Of a stretch of 64,000 nt of DNA, positions 1-11,031 are shown one piece after another (positions within the stretch are counted from its first letter, which is position 1; every line of letters begins with the position of its first letter). The DNA is taken from assembly GCA_963922205.1 (NCBI GenBank), contig CAWUHX010000143.1, positions 682,001 to 746,000 of the forward strand, in the 5' to 3' direction. The notes beneath the pieces are model-generated. The model was not told the DNA's origin and made no database searches. It saw only the letters and a program-made list of their open reading frames with translations. The translations under genes and the position numbers were made by a program. This DNA is from Romanomermis culicivorax. Lineage: Eukaryota; Nematoda; Enoplea; Mermithida; Mermithidae.

Positions 1-1340
1 GCACACTTGGGCAGGAAAAAATTGTACAGATGGATTTTTCGATACACCGTCCATAGAAATATTTTGAGTCGATTTCATTGACATAGTCAATCTTATTATA
101 CCGAAACATAAGTTGGATGGTTTCGATCCTTATCTTGCTTTATTTTCATTTTCGAAGCTGATCCTGGATAATATGCTAGTCCAGAAAAAGTGAATTCTGT
201 CCGAGTGGTCCGTCCAGAGGTGTTACATTTTAGTTAGCAATTACTAAGTAAGCTTACAAAACAATTAATTGCACTATTACTAAGTATTAATCACTAATAT
301 TACTAATTAACTATCACTAATTAACTATTACTAATTTCTAATTAGTACAATTAGTAATTATTTATTAAACAATTCAAACGTGTCTTCCTTTTTTATTCTT
401 TAGAAGCCTTAAAAAACAGGCTCTATTTCCATTCGTTTTTTACCATTATGTACAGAGCTTGATGTGAAACTGTTGATTTCTCAATTGTTAGAAAGATTTC
501 GCAAAAATTTATGAGGACAAAATTGAAAAAACTGTGAAAAGGTGCACCACTGACCAATTGTCTTCAGCTTTTTGATTATTAAACGAACAAATTATAAAAT
601 CTATGGATTTTGCCAACTATTGTCTTATTCATAAAGCATTAAACTTGTGTATTGCTGTTAATTGCAGAAATTGAAACCAAAAATTGCATTCCCCATATGA
701 CTTGAACTACACTAATTCCATATCCGAAAAACAAACCCCGGATTCTCTTTGATTGATTTCTATGGTGACGCTCTTATAAATCCCATTTTTAAAAATTTAA
801 AATTTTCTTTAAAAATGAGCATCGGCGAGACGAAGATATGTTTATGCAAATAAAAAAACCTGCATTAAATCGAAAAATGACAAAAATTGGTACTTTCGTT
901 GAAATCGCTTATGCAACGATCTTACTGTAGAATTTTTTCTCAAAAAATATTGAAGGTGAGTACTATGAGTCAGATGAGTATGCCACAATAAAGTTTCAGT
1001 CCTTTGTCATGATTTAGCACAAAATAATAAAATAGTACATACTCGTACTTTCCAGTGTTTAGAAGCATTCCAAGAAAAACAGACTGTATGTAATTGATCG
1101 CGTACACAGTAGTAAATTTCCGAAGGTTCATTCCTACCTTTATACATTATGTACTTAATTGCTTTAGTGAAAATTTTTATCAACTTTCATACGTATAAAG
1201 TAGCTCCACTTGAATTGGAACTTCTGGTTGTTGAAAAAATGTTTCTACAGCGGGGATTTGTAGAGGTTCTCTTGATGAGCTGCCACTGTTGAATGAGATT
1301 TCAAGTACCTTTCTGCATACGTTTTACAATCAACATTTAG
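1..1340. other. AT-rich sequence upstream of the zinc-finger exon, probably intron
   Basis: No coding exon was recognised. Positions 228-365 are a low-complexity run of TTACTAATTA-like units. About 845-1085 resembles one copy of inverted-repeat family A: a diverged left part (AAAAATGACAAAAATTGGTAC) and a clear right end, GTTTAGAAGCATTCCAAG, followed by AAAACAGACTG. The stretch is most simply an intron of the zinc-finger gene, since the exon at 1341 is entered in mid-codon. Confidence 0.4.
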
Positions 1341-1836
1341 GCTCGAAACCTTCGACACATCGAACGACCCTTCGCCCAGCAGCACCCTCAAAAGCGATCC
1401 CACCGATCTGCGGCGTCAACTCTATCGATCCGATGGCGATGGCAACGAAGACGACGACGTCGACGACGATAACGATGGCTACGCCATGTCGGCCGTCATT
1501 CATCGCAACAACAACGCTCAGACTTCGTTTTTAACGACGACCAAAGAAGCACGCAACCAAATAAAGGCAGTGACGGGAAACGACGCTCCATTGAACGAAA
1601 CGCCCACAACGTCGACGTCTTCATCGACGGCGGTGGCGACGACTCCGTCGTTTAGTGATTGGTCTAAAGCTTTCGTATGTAAATTTTGCGATATGGCGTT
1701 CGCCGATTCGGTCATGCACGCCATACATATGGGCTACCATGGATATGATGATCCATTCAAGTGCAACATGTGCGGTACGATCACGTCCGACAAGTTGAGC
1801 ATGTTTTTGCACGTGACGCAGGCGCCCCATCTTTGA
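1341..1836 (+). CDS. Hunchback/Ikaros-type C2H2 zinc-finger transcription factor, terminal exon (partial)
   Basis: The last coding exon of a zinc-finger regulator; the rest lies upstream, outside the window or undetected. The acceptor is CAACATTTAG at 1331-1340, entered in phase 2, and the frame runs to a TGA at 1834-1836. Stops in this frame just upstream (around 1273-1296) support a splice start. The exon begins polar, passes an acidic Asp-rich stretch (about 1430-1480) and a Ser/Thr-rich linker, and ends in two C2H2 fingers from about 1672. Finger 1 is C-x2-C-x12-H-x3-H followed by the hallmark MGYHG; finger 2 is C-x2-C-x12-H-x5-H containing DPFKCNMCG. This pair at the extreme C-terminus is the dimerisation finger pair of hunchback and Ikaros proteins, which mediate self-association rather than DNA contact. 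The DNA-binding fingers should lie upstream. I cannot decide between a hunchback (hbl-1-like) and an Ikaros/Pegasus assignment. Confidence 0.8.
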
Positions 1837-4250
1837 TGTAAGTTTTACTTACCGTAGTCATAAGTGTGACTCTTACTGTGTCTGAGTGAATCTAGGGCTT
1901 TCTGGAATACGTGTTAGATTAACTGTAATAGAAAGTGTGATGTTTACTGAATAGTAGTAGTAACTGTTATTCTTATTGTCGAGGTACATCTAAGGCTTAC
2001 ATTAGGAAAGAGTGTGAGACGTACTGTAGGAGCAGCCGTTAGATCTATTGAATCTAATGTTGCTGTAAGGATTAAAAACGTTTAAAAGAGAATAACATTA
2101 GACGAAAGAATAATGAAAAGTTGACAGAAGATAGAGAGTCGATTACTCAAACGAAGGAAAGATGGAAAGTAGAAATAAAGAGAGAAATCAAAACAAAAAA
2201 TACAACTCAAAACAAACGAAAATCTGAAAGAAAAAATTAGCCGTCCAAAAAATGTTGAAGAACGCCCGGAAATGAAATAAAAATTAGAGAATAATGAGCA
2301 AAATGAATGTTAACAGACAGAAATGAAAAGAAAAGAAATAACATAGAAATTTGAGAAGAAACTGAAAAATTGGAGAGCAAATAAACTACGAAAATGAAGC
2401 CAAATAATAATCGATTTATTTTCGTCGGCATGAGCGTCGAGAAATTCATGGAATCAATTTACGAACTTACGACAAGAAGTTGCGTGAATTATTTTAATTA
2501 TCAAAAAATGAAATAGAAAAACTAGTGTTATAAAATACAGAGCGGAAAAAATGTAAATTGAATACATCAAGGAAAGTAAAAGACGAACGATACAAAAAAG
2601 TAGAGAAATAGAACTTGTAACAAAAAGAAAAACTGTGCACTGTATGTAAAACTCATAATCTTTCATCACAACAAAGACCAAAGCTTCTAGCGCAAGAATT
2701 TGTGCTGTCGGGATGGTTTACTTTGGAATTTTGTTTATAGAAGTTATTACCGATCAGATCAAGGAGAGGCGATGCTTACGGAAATCAAAAAATCCGAATT
2801 TCGCAGCCCTACGGACTCTATCGAATTCGATTCGTTATGCTAATTTTCTCAATTTGCTAGATTTTCCTACCTCTTCATACACTCAGCGTGACTAGTTGTT
2901 ACATAACTCTGTGAAAAAGTTTACTGTAGAAATCGCACGTGCAAAAAACGTAGATACTTCTGTGTATTACTGTAGTTGTTTAGAACGCTTCTTTCTCTGT
3001 GGTACGTTGGTCACCGGTTTTTCAAGCTTTTTGTTTTAGTATTAGTAGTTCCTTCCTGTATTTCTTCTTAAAATTTATAGTTCGTCGCAGCTTTTCCGTG
3101 TTATCGTAGAATATATGTGATTGTTGCACATAGGTAATATTTGTTTCCTTTTTTGGCATTTATGTACAAACGACTATTTGGTTTTTTTGTTGGAGTAATT
3201 TTTTTGATTGATTTTAATGTTTTATCGCGGATATCATTAATAACTACCTCATTTTTTCGTGGACAAAAGAATACCTCAAGTGTATAGAAATTTTTTCCTT
3301 CTAAATTTGTTGTTCTTGTTTTTCGCGAATGGTGAATGTAAGAGAATAAACAATGTTGTGGATTACTTACTGTAACTCATATTTGATTGTCGGGAAAAAA
3401 GCATTAATTCCGCTTTCTGTGTTGCAGAAAGAAGGAAATTTCGCTACAAGTGCCAGTCAGTATCAGGGATACCCATAACAAATATGACGTGTCGATATAC
3501 TTTAGAGATTGAACAAATATGGAAAAAGCATGCCATTTAGTGCACGTCTCGATTCTTCCCCCTCCGTATCGTTTCTCCCACTGTGTCGCCCGTCCCACAG
3601 AATCGACTGTACCATCGAAAGATGATTTACTTCGATTGTTCCACTTGTTCATGAAAAAAGCTTTTAAAATATGGTTTTTCAATTTTTCACTGCATAGCAA
3701 AGTGTACCTTGACTTAAAATAGTTAGCAGTAAACACTGCTTTTGTGACAATTTTAACTCCAGTTTCTGAAAATTTTAGAAATTATCAATATTTGCCATTA
3801 TTGTAAATTTTATCGTAAAAACATTGAAAATTGAGCACACAACCCTCTGAGGTGCACTGGTTTTTTGATAAAAACAAACGAACAGTTTTAAATAAAGCCT
3901 TCAGCTTATTTCATGAGTTCGCGCCCCGTAGTGCGCTTCGCTGATTTTATGATTATTGAGTTGTTTTCCAATACATTTAGCCTCTAATTAACCTTAATGT
4001 CCTAGAAGGAATTCTGCTAATGCGCATCCATTTTTCATTGGAATGCTTTTCATAGCATCGAATTACCTAGCATGATGTATTTTTGAGAATTTTTGAAGAA
4101 CTAACGTTTTTTTTCTTTTCAGGTTGACTTATTTTGATATTTCAGACAATGTCTAAACAAAAAGCATCGGAAATTATTGGCGATTTATTTAATTATTGCT
4201 TATTTATTTCTTATTATATTTTTAATTTTTTCTTTATTTTTTCTTTTTTA
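1837..4250. other. 3' flank of the zinc-finger gene and A-rich spacer
   Basis: No supported gene. The purine-rich, A-dominated stretch at about 2050-2700 produces long hydrophobic frames on the minus strand that look like composition artefacts. AAATAAAG near 2172 and GAATAAAC near 3343 are possible polyadenylation signals for the upstream gene, but nothing decides between them. Confidence 0.35.
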
Positions 4251-4256
4251 GGCTCG

Positions 4257-4561
4257 AATTTTTGTGCCTGCTATGCAATTTGTTGATGCACACACAACAA
4301 ACTGTCTGAAGCCAGTCCAATCACTAGTAAGCGAAATATATCCAAATAATCAACCAATTGCGTGACAAAATTGAAAAATGCAAAAAAGGACTGAAAGCAC
4401 CGAAAGAGGCACCCGAATTCAAAGGTAGTTCTATTCCAAGATCAAGATATGGTCAATGTGGCTATAAAGGCAACCGAAAAACTACAAAATGCTGCCGTAA
4501 GTGCTGCATACCGGTTTCTGTTGCACATTCAAGGATAACATACCCAGATTGTTGTGACTAG
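4257..4561 (+). pseudogene. Cys-rich C-terminal fragment resembling a piggyBac-type transposase tail
   Basis: A short open stretch ends in a Cys/His-rich tail at about 4440-4561 containing GQCGYKGNRKTTKCCRKC, then IPVSVAHS and YPDCCD before the stop. The layout (C..C, RKTT, CxxC, a PV element, then H and a terminal Cys pair) resembles the C-terminal cysteine-rich domain of piggyBac transposases. Here the Cys expected after PV is Ser. No catalytic core is seen upstream, only a possible 75-bp open segment (4252-4329) bordered by TTTTTTAG and GTAAGC. I read it as a decayed transposase end, but it may be coincidental. Confidence 0.3.
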
Positions 4562-4774
4562 TATGTATTTTATGTTGAATCGTAGTCTGTTATTCTTTAA
4601 AGTAAATAAACAACTGTTTTCATGCAGTTTTCATGGACAAAAGTACTCAAAAATGACAAAAAAATATTGGGTTGATTCAACCTTGTACAGGACGTTAAGA
4701 ATAAAGTGCTCTTCAGCACAAAGAGTTTCTGCTCGCCTTGAAAAGTCACTATTTGGGTGTAACCAGACACCTAT

Positions 4775-5014
4775 CTATAATCTGTTTTTTTATAAAATGC
4801 TTCTAAATTAAAAAATGATCAAAACCAGCATTGTAGTCAAAATTTTTAACACAGAGCCTTTACCGTAAGGCTTTTGAGCCAAAAAAAATCTAAACATTAT
4901 TTGAAAATTCTCACAAACTTTCAGTCCTATGTGATATATGGTTTATCAGAAAATCATAAAAATATGAAATACACTTTCGTTATTTAGAAGCATTTCAAGA
5001 AAAACGGACTATAG
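4775..5014 (-). mobile_element. Family A inverted-repeat element (MITE-like), copy 1
   Basis: About 240 bp bounded by CTATAATCTGTTTTTTTATA on the left and TTTAGAAGCATTTCAAGA...CGGACTATAG on the right, which are imperfect inverted repeats of each other. Internal sequence is non-coding but conserved among copies: near each end are phrases of the type AATCGTNTACA and TTTCAGTCCTATGTGAC. Small size, terminal inverted repeats and lack of coding capacity point to a non-autonomous DNA transposon. Confidence 0.65.
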
Positions 5015-5403
5015 TTGATTTCAAAACTTTTATGTGGGAGGTCAAAACCCCAAACCCTCAACGCCAATGTATGATTGTACTATAGTAGAAAGCTACCCAC
5101 GGCCGGACTGATCAGTAGGTTGAGTATTATAGAAAGTGGTCTTTTTGAGGCAAGAAGTGAATCTTAGTTGGGAAACGACATGTGAAAGACACTCTAGTTT
5201 TCATATGAATTCATTTTGAGTGTGCCTTGGTTTTTCACTCCATAGCAAATAGTAAGACACGGAATGGTAGTCCCCATATATTGAGAGAATTCAAGTACGA
5301 ATGGACCATAGAACCATTTTCCGGGCTAATGCGGTTATCGCCAATCATCAATGTCCAGGTTATCGGGTTCAGAATCAGTATTGACGAATTCTATTCGGAA
5401 ATA

Positions 5404-5893
5404 TATAGTTTGTTTTTTGTAAAATGCTTCTAAATTGAAAAAGAACAGAAATCAATTATGTCGTCAAAATCACGGACACAAGGCTTTCGCAGTAGAATTT
5501 TTCATTCAAAAAATCGTTAAAGGTTGTCAAAGGTTAAAGGGTCATTTATACTTGCCTTTTCCGATGGAGCGGAACGGAATGCAATCGACTCAACGTTACA
5601 TAACGAAAGGAAAATTTTCGTTCCCTTCGGTTCGGTTGGAGGTTACCGTCGGTCATGTTCCGCAAAATGGAAGTTATCTTTTCCGACGGAAAGTGGATTT
5701 TCAGGCTGAATGTTTCAAGCTGTTGACGATCCGTTCCGTTCCGTCGAAAAAGGCAAGTATAAATGACCCTTAAGGGCTCAAGACGTTTAAGTCTCACATG
5801 ACGAATACTTTAACAGAAACTTGTAAAAATCTAAACAGTAATTGCTATCCACATTTATAATTTAGAAGCATCCCAAGAAAAACTGACTATAGT
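5404..5893 (-). mobile_element. Family A element, copy 2, split by a family B insertion
   Basis: The left end is TATAGTTTGTTTTTTGTAAA near 5404 and the right end is TTTAGAAGCATCCCAAG...ACTGACTATAG near 5893. The roughly 490-bp length is twice that of other copies because a family B element (about 5536-5772) sits in the middle. Removing B leaves a standard-sized A copy. Confidence 0.65.
5536..5772. mobile_element. Family B inverted-repeat element, copy 1 (nested in family A)
   Basis: About 237 bp bounded by AAAGGGTCATTTATACTTGC and its near-perfect reverse complement GCAAGTATAAATGACCCTT. Inside the ends are further inverted tracts built on CGGAACGGAA and TTCCGTTCCG, so the whole element can fold back on itself. 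Open frames on both strands here are by-products of this symmetry. A second copy lies at 14250-14488. Confidence 0.75.
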
Positions 5894-6188
5894 TATATAT
5901 CATGTCGTGCAGATTGCTTGCGTCGCTATCCACATTCTCCCATGATTCCACTGCAGAGTCCGTATTGAAGTCTCATGTTTTACTATCGCAAAATTTTGTA
6001 TACTGAATTGCACTACGGTAATAAATAAGCGGAAATATCGTATATCATGCTGCAGAAATTCGGACTCAATGTTCAAGAGGTTCGAAATTTGCTCATTGAA
6101 GAAGAATGCAGAATGAATAGGAAAGACGAATCATCAACGCACATTGTCGGAGCTTTTCATTTTTTCTGAACTTCATTGTTGTCGATTT

Positions 6189-6435
6189 GTAGTCTGTTTT
6201 TCTTACAATGCTTCCAAATAATGAAAGTGGAAAGCAAGTAGTATTTCAGATTTTTGCGATTTTCTGATAAACAAAATATCATGTAGGACTGGAAATTTGT
6301 GAACATACTGTCCTAACCTTTACCAATTTTTAGAGTGAAAAATTTACAGTAAGAACTTTATGTAAACGATTTTGACGACAGTACTGATTTGTGTCACTTT
6401 TCTATTTGAAAGCATTTTATAAAAAACAGACTATA
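6189..6435 (+). mobile_element. Family A element, copy 3
   Basis: Begins TAGTCTGTTTTTCTTACAAT, followed by AAAGTGGAAAGCAAGTAGTA, and ends TTTGAAAGCATTTTATAAA then AACAGACTATAG. Terminal inverted repeats are about 25-30 bp and imperfect. No coding capacity. Confidence 0.7.
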
Positions 6436-6783
6436 GATTCGAATTAGCTTCATGACTGGAAAAGATGCGCGTGCAAATAATAAGTTACTTGCGTACTCGG
6501 TAGCTTTTTCTTACGAAATTGACTGTAACAATTGGGACTATGTAGAATTTGAGAGAAGATTATGTCGGCCAACGATGCAGGTATATCATCTGCCCTAGGA
6601 TTTGTTTGCATTCCGATGCTCATTTAAAAACAAATTGATTATGTATCTGGAATTATTTTCTTGGAGTACTAATTATATTATTAAATTTTTGCAGTGCTTA
6701 TTTTATTGTCTGCTCTACGTTTTGAGACCATTTTGATTTAAAAAATTTGGTTTTTATCTATGACGATACTTTAAAACAGAAAA

Positions 6784-7015
6784 CTATAGTCTGTTTTTCT
6801 TGAAAGTGGAAAGCAAGTAGTATTTCAGATTTTCACGATTTTCTTATGAAGAATATGCGCTATAGGTCTGAAAACTTCTGAGCATACTAATCTCACTTTT
6901 AACAATTTTTCGAGTGAAAAATTTTCCGGCAAAAACTCTGTGCAAACGATTTTGACGATAGTACTGATTTGTGTCATTTTTCTATTTAGAAGCATTTTAT
7001 AAAAAACAGACTATA
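6784..7015 (+). mobile_element. Family A element, copy 4
   Basis: Begins CTATAGTCTGTTTTTCTTGA and ends GCATTTTATAAAAAACAGAC TATAG. It lies 350 bp after copy 3 in the same orientation and is close to it in sequence, but lacks about 15 bp (the TGCTTCTAAATAATG segment) near the left end. Confidence 0.7.
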
Positions 7016-7639
7016 GGTTTCATGGTGCATTGTATTGCCAAAGTATTCAAAAAAACTAGTAAATCTGATATAGATGAATTTTTTATGATCTAAATTCATT
7101 TGTATCCAGTAAAGATTATCTTTGATCGTTGACGAGGAGTATTGAAAATTTTACAGCGGAATGGACGAATATGAGCTTTCATCAATTTCAGTTACTATTC
7201 GTGATTAAAATTATCTTACATTGCATTAACGACTAAAGCAGCTACACTGAATGAAAAAATAGTCTGTGAAACAAACGTTAAATGCCATAATAATCCCGGG
7301 AGAAATCGTCGGCTATATGACTAGGCATATGGTGTTTCCCCAAAAACAGGAAGCTCATCGTTTTGGGCAAAGAAACTGAAGACTGCTCATCTTTTCATAG
7401 AAAATGGTCATTTTTGAACTCAAAAAGGTCGAAATTTGAATTATGTGATTATTCGCACTATAATTACGGCTTTTATGATCTCTTGGACAATAGCTACTAT
7501 TTTTTGAACAGATTTTTCAAACTTTACAAACGAAAAATTCCAATGTTTTTCTTCCATGACGCACACAGATCAGTCTGGTCAATCGATGACCCACCCATAA
7601 AAAGTCCCCTGCGGCCTCACCACAGACCTTGGTACTCCG

Positions 7640-8395
7640 CTATAATATGGCAAATTTCGCCAGCAAACTTAAATTTAGATAGGTTCGACCTGTCCAGGTT
7701 ATATTTCACCGGCGAACTGAAAATTTCCCTAGCGAATTAGTCAGTGAGGCGTGCAGGACCGAGATCCTTTGCTAGTGAAATTTTATTCAGTTAACTATTC
7801 AGAAATCACCCAGACAGATGATTTCGCCAGCAAAGTATTAAAATTCCGCTGGCGAACAGAAAATTTCGCTGAAGAGCTGACCGACTCCGGCTATTTGATC
7901 CATTTCACATTAGAAAAAATCATTTTTTATTTTTTTACATTCTTGAACTTCACTTGGCTGAAAGCGCCAAAAGAACTTTTGGATTTTGGCCGCTTACCCA
8001 ACTTTATGCAATAAAGTATGGAAAATAGGGGAGTATTTTTCGTCAGGTTCAACATGCCAGTGTTCAACATGCTGGTTTCAGCAAAAGAATTTCTCTTTAA
8101 AAATATTTAGAATTACTCAAACGCTGGCCAAATTTGTGTCGATGTCCTGGCTGACTGCCTGTGAGGTGTTAACCACGCAGTGCACCAACGAACATCGCAA
8201 ATAACGCAAAGTTGCGTGGGAAAACATGTTTCGCTGGCGAAATAACCTGGCGAACCTTCCCTAGCGAAATTATTCAATTTAGTGACCTTTGTAGAACTCT
8301 ATTTCACTGGCGAAACTTTTCCAGCGAACATCAAAATTCCGCTAACGAACTGGTTTCGCTGGCGAAGTTTCCGCTGGCTTTGTAGAACCAGCTTG
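7640..8395. repeat. Cluster of short palindromic TTCGCTGGCGAA-like motifs
   Basis: More than a dozen variants of a 12-13 bp near-palindrome, TTTCGCTGGCGAA (also TTTCGCCAGCAAA, CCTAGCGAAATT, TTTCACTGGCGAAAC), are scattered in both orientations over about 750 bp. Spacing is irregular, so this is not a simple tandem satellite. The open frames at 7363-8204 read through the cluster and show no recognisable domain. The cluster may be the inside of a decayed foldback transposon or an array of protein-binding sites. Confidence 0.5.
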
Positions 8396-10837
8396 CTGCC
8401 TGCAACATTCTCGGTGAATTTTAATTTTACTGTATCAATTCATGTTGACTTATTGATTTAGGACATCATTATCCCTCAATCTCACACTCTAGACGTAACG
8501 GTTCGTAAATAATTCGAGTTTACTTAATGTCAACTCTTTCTAAATGATCTGTAGTCGCGACAAACTCTAAAGTTACTTTTATTGCGACTTTCTTCTTATC
8601 TTTGCCTCCAGCGGAAATGTGATTTATTTCATGAGAAATCGATTCCATTAAACGTGCGTAGTTTGAAAACAGAATCCATGCGATGCGCTAGATTTTAGAC
8701 AAAATATTTTTCTATGTATAGCATTTTTTAAAATTTGTTTTATGATAAGCTAGAACGAAAACAAACAACTACTTGCACATTTTCGCAATTGTCTCTAAAA
8801 GCGACAGGCTGACAAAATTGAATTGATGCCGCTTACTTATTTTATGTTGTACCTAAAGATTCAGTCGTAAATTTTGTCCACTTTTTTACTGAAAATAACG
8901 CCACAAAATATTTGTTTACTGTAGCTTTCATATAATCGAACAAGAGGTTCTCCGATGAAAATAGTTTCCTTCAATGCTAAAGGTGTGATTAAGCTAGTCG
9001 TGTATAATGGTAAAGACCTGGATTTTTGTAATTTTTGCCCATTACGTGTCAAATTTTTATGCAATCCAGTGATTATCAAAGTTTATTTATTCAAGCGTAT
9101 CCCACTATTACTAAACTGTGTAACCTTATTTTATCGTTTTTAGTTACAGTAAAGGGTACTTGTCCGACTCCATATCCTGAGAATATTCCATAGAATGCAA
9201 GTTTTGGGGTTTTCCAACATCTGCAAAAAACTCGAATGTTTTGTCTACAACCGATTTGAGTGAAGTTTGGGATTCTTGATTTCTTATGCATTGGTTAAAA
9301 ATGAATAGTTTTCAAGGGAAAAGTGTGTGCAGGTTGGAAACTGATGTACAGTAGCATGCAGAAGTTTTCGCATTCTGATTTTTCACGCTTTGAATACTCA
9401 AATGATCGGAAGATAACAGTTACGGACCCTCTTATGCTTTCTTCGAATTAGCACATTTTTCGGCCATCATGGTAAATGTGAGATTTTATATTGCAGTCTA
9501 TGAGCAAGATAGTTTTTGCTATCGGCAATAGAATTGGAAATCTACATTTGACTCCAATTTGCAAAGACCTTGTTTAAACCAACAGCACTCCAAAAATGCG
9601 TTTGAAATTCGATCACTTAATTTCTTTGGGAATTACCATTTTGGATGATAACATTCAAATCATTATAATATATTCGTAGATTCGTTTTCTGATTGGAAGT
9701 AATCCTGATAAGTAAACATCCTACTATTATGAAGTGCAGATAAGTTCTTGGAATGCGAAAGAAATAAGCCAATGTCATATTGATACAGTTTTATGTTGAA
9801 ATGGGTGTCTGAAGTATGGGTGGAAAATACAGCCAGATCACTGAACTTCTCAATTGTGTTTGCGGTTTTGAATTATTTGATAAACGACAATAGGATCATT
9901 AATGGATTTGGAGCTATAGATGTTGAACAAACTAATTTGACAGCGTTATGTCAATTTGAATTTTTCATGCTTCGCAATAATTTTTCTACCTTTCATTATG
10001 TAAATTGAAAATTTTCTGGATCGAACCCCCTGCCCTGCAAACGACGTTTTATTTTCTTTAGAAAATAATGGCCATTTTTTATCATAATCGAATTCTTACT
10101 TTTTGGCGAAAATTTTCCATTCACTCTCATTCATTCGTAACTTCACTAAACGACGAAAGGCCGTCGAGAGAAAATGTGCCTTCTGAGCCAGTTTTTCACC
10201 TAAAGCCTTGTGAAAAACTAGCCATAAAATGTCCAAATTACCCGAATTTTTCCGACGCGGCCCAGCACGCGAAAAACACCTCGTTTAACCTAAGAGTAAC
10301 TTTTCCATCAAAGAGGATGCCAAGTTTTTCTTCTTTTGGCGGTGATGAAAATTATTGGTCTCCTTGATCCAGTAAAATTTCGATGCAACAACAATACCCG
10401 GTGGTGATGAGTTTTAACTTCAGCAGTTCTTCACCGAAAACAAGAAATAGTTACTCATTTGAGAATTCTAGAAATTTCTTTTCCAAACTGCTATTTCCTC
10501 CTCATTCTTCAATTTCCACCTAAAAGAAAGGGAGCTAGCTATCTTCCTGCCTCGTTCCCCCACAGCTACCTCATAACATTATGTTATGCCATTTTTCTTT
10601 TCAACTTTTCGGAAATTATTCTTTCGTATGTGCACACACTCAAGCTAACTGCTTAGAATGTGTTCTATTTTCTACTCCTAACATTAAGAAATCATGTCCA
10701 TAAACAACAGCTGCTGCACTTCTTCACTGCGCTTTCATCGCGAAATTTTGCGACCATACAGCACGCCTTGCATTCTAAAGATTATCCTCCATCTCAATAA
10801 TAGCCACCTCGCTTTTGGTTCTCCTTTCTCCTTGGTG
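8396..10837. other. Intergenic sequence upstream of the integrin-beta-like gene
   Basis: No exon could be supported. An open frame at 10068-10367 (about 99 codons) shows no recognisable domain and has no clear splice partner. A Thr- and Lys-poor AT-rich background prevails. This stretch should contain distal regulatory sequence for the gene starting at 11032. Confidence 0.3.
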
Positions 10838-10877
10838 TATAAAAAGTTTTCCTAGTTCTCATTGTTTTCTCTTTCAG
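10838..10877 (+). promoter_or_regulatory. Candidate TATA box and leader acceptor for the integrin-beta-like gene
   Basis: TATAAAAAG lies at 10838-10846, about 190 bp before the predicted start codon at 11032. Thirty bases on, TTTTCTCTTTCAG (ending 10877) is a strong acceptor-like signal, which could serve a leader intron or trans-splicing of a leader. A short upstream ATG frame occurs near 10930. The assignment rests on motif and position only. Confidence 0.35.
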
Positions 10878-11031
10878 CTAAGATATTGCGGTTTCTTCGA
10901 CTTTTGTTGTTATTGTTATTCTGTTGTTATGATATTACGAAATTTCGACCAATTTTTCCATATTTTTACGTAAATTTGTTCGAAAATAAATTTTTCTCGT
11001 ATTGAAATATCGATCGGTCGTCATTATATCG

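Noticed and set aside
2237-2681. Phe/Leu-rich minus-strand frames resembling membrane proteins
   Set aside because: The DNA is a purine-rich low-complexity tract; similar false hydrophobic frames occur at 24520-24801, 25197-25577, 26567-26794 and 45510-45708.
5524-5797. Overlapping frames on both strands with Arg/Ser-rich products
   Set aside because: They lie in a family B foldback element; the same frames recur at 14348-14554, so they follow the repeat, not a gene.
7363-8204. Three consecutive plus-strand frames of 72-125 codons
   Set aside because: No domain, no consistent splice sites, and they cross the palindromic motif cluster.
9995-10045. tRNA-like T-arm (GGGGGTTCGATCC on the minus strand)
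   Set aside because: No matching acceptor stem, D-arm or anticodon arm could be folded around it. A similar isolated hit near 24055 was rejected for the same reason.
10068-10367. 99-codon frame upstream of the integrin-like gene
   Set aside because: No recognisable domain and no splice link to the signal-peptide exon; kept only as possible 5' region.
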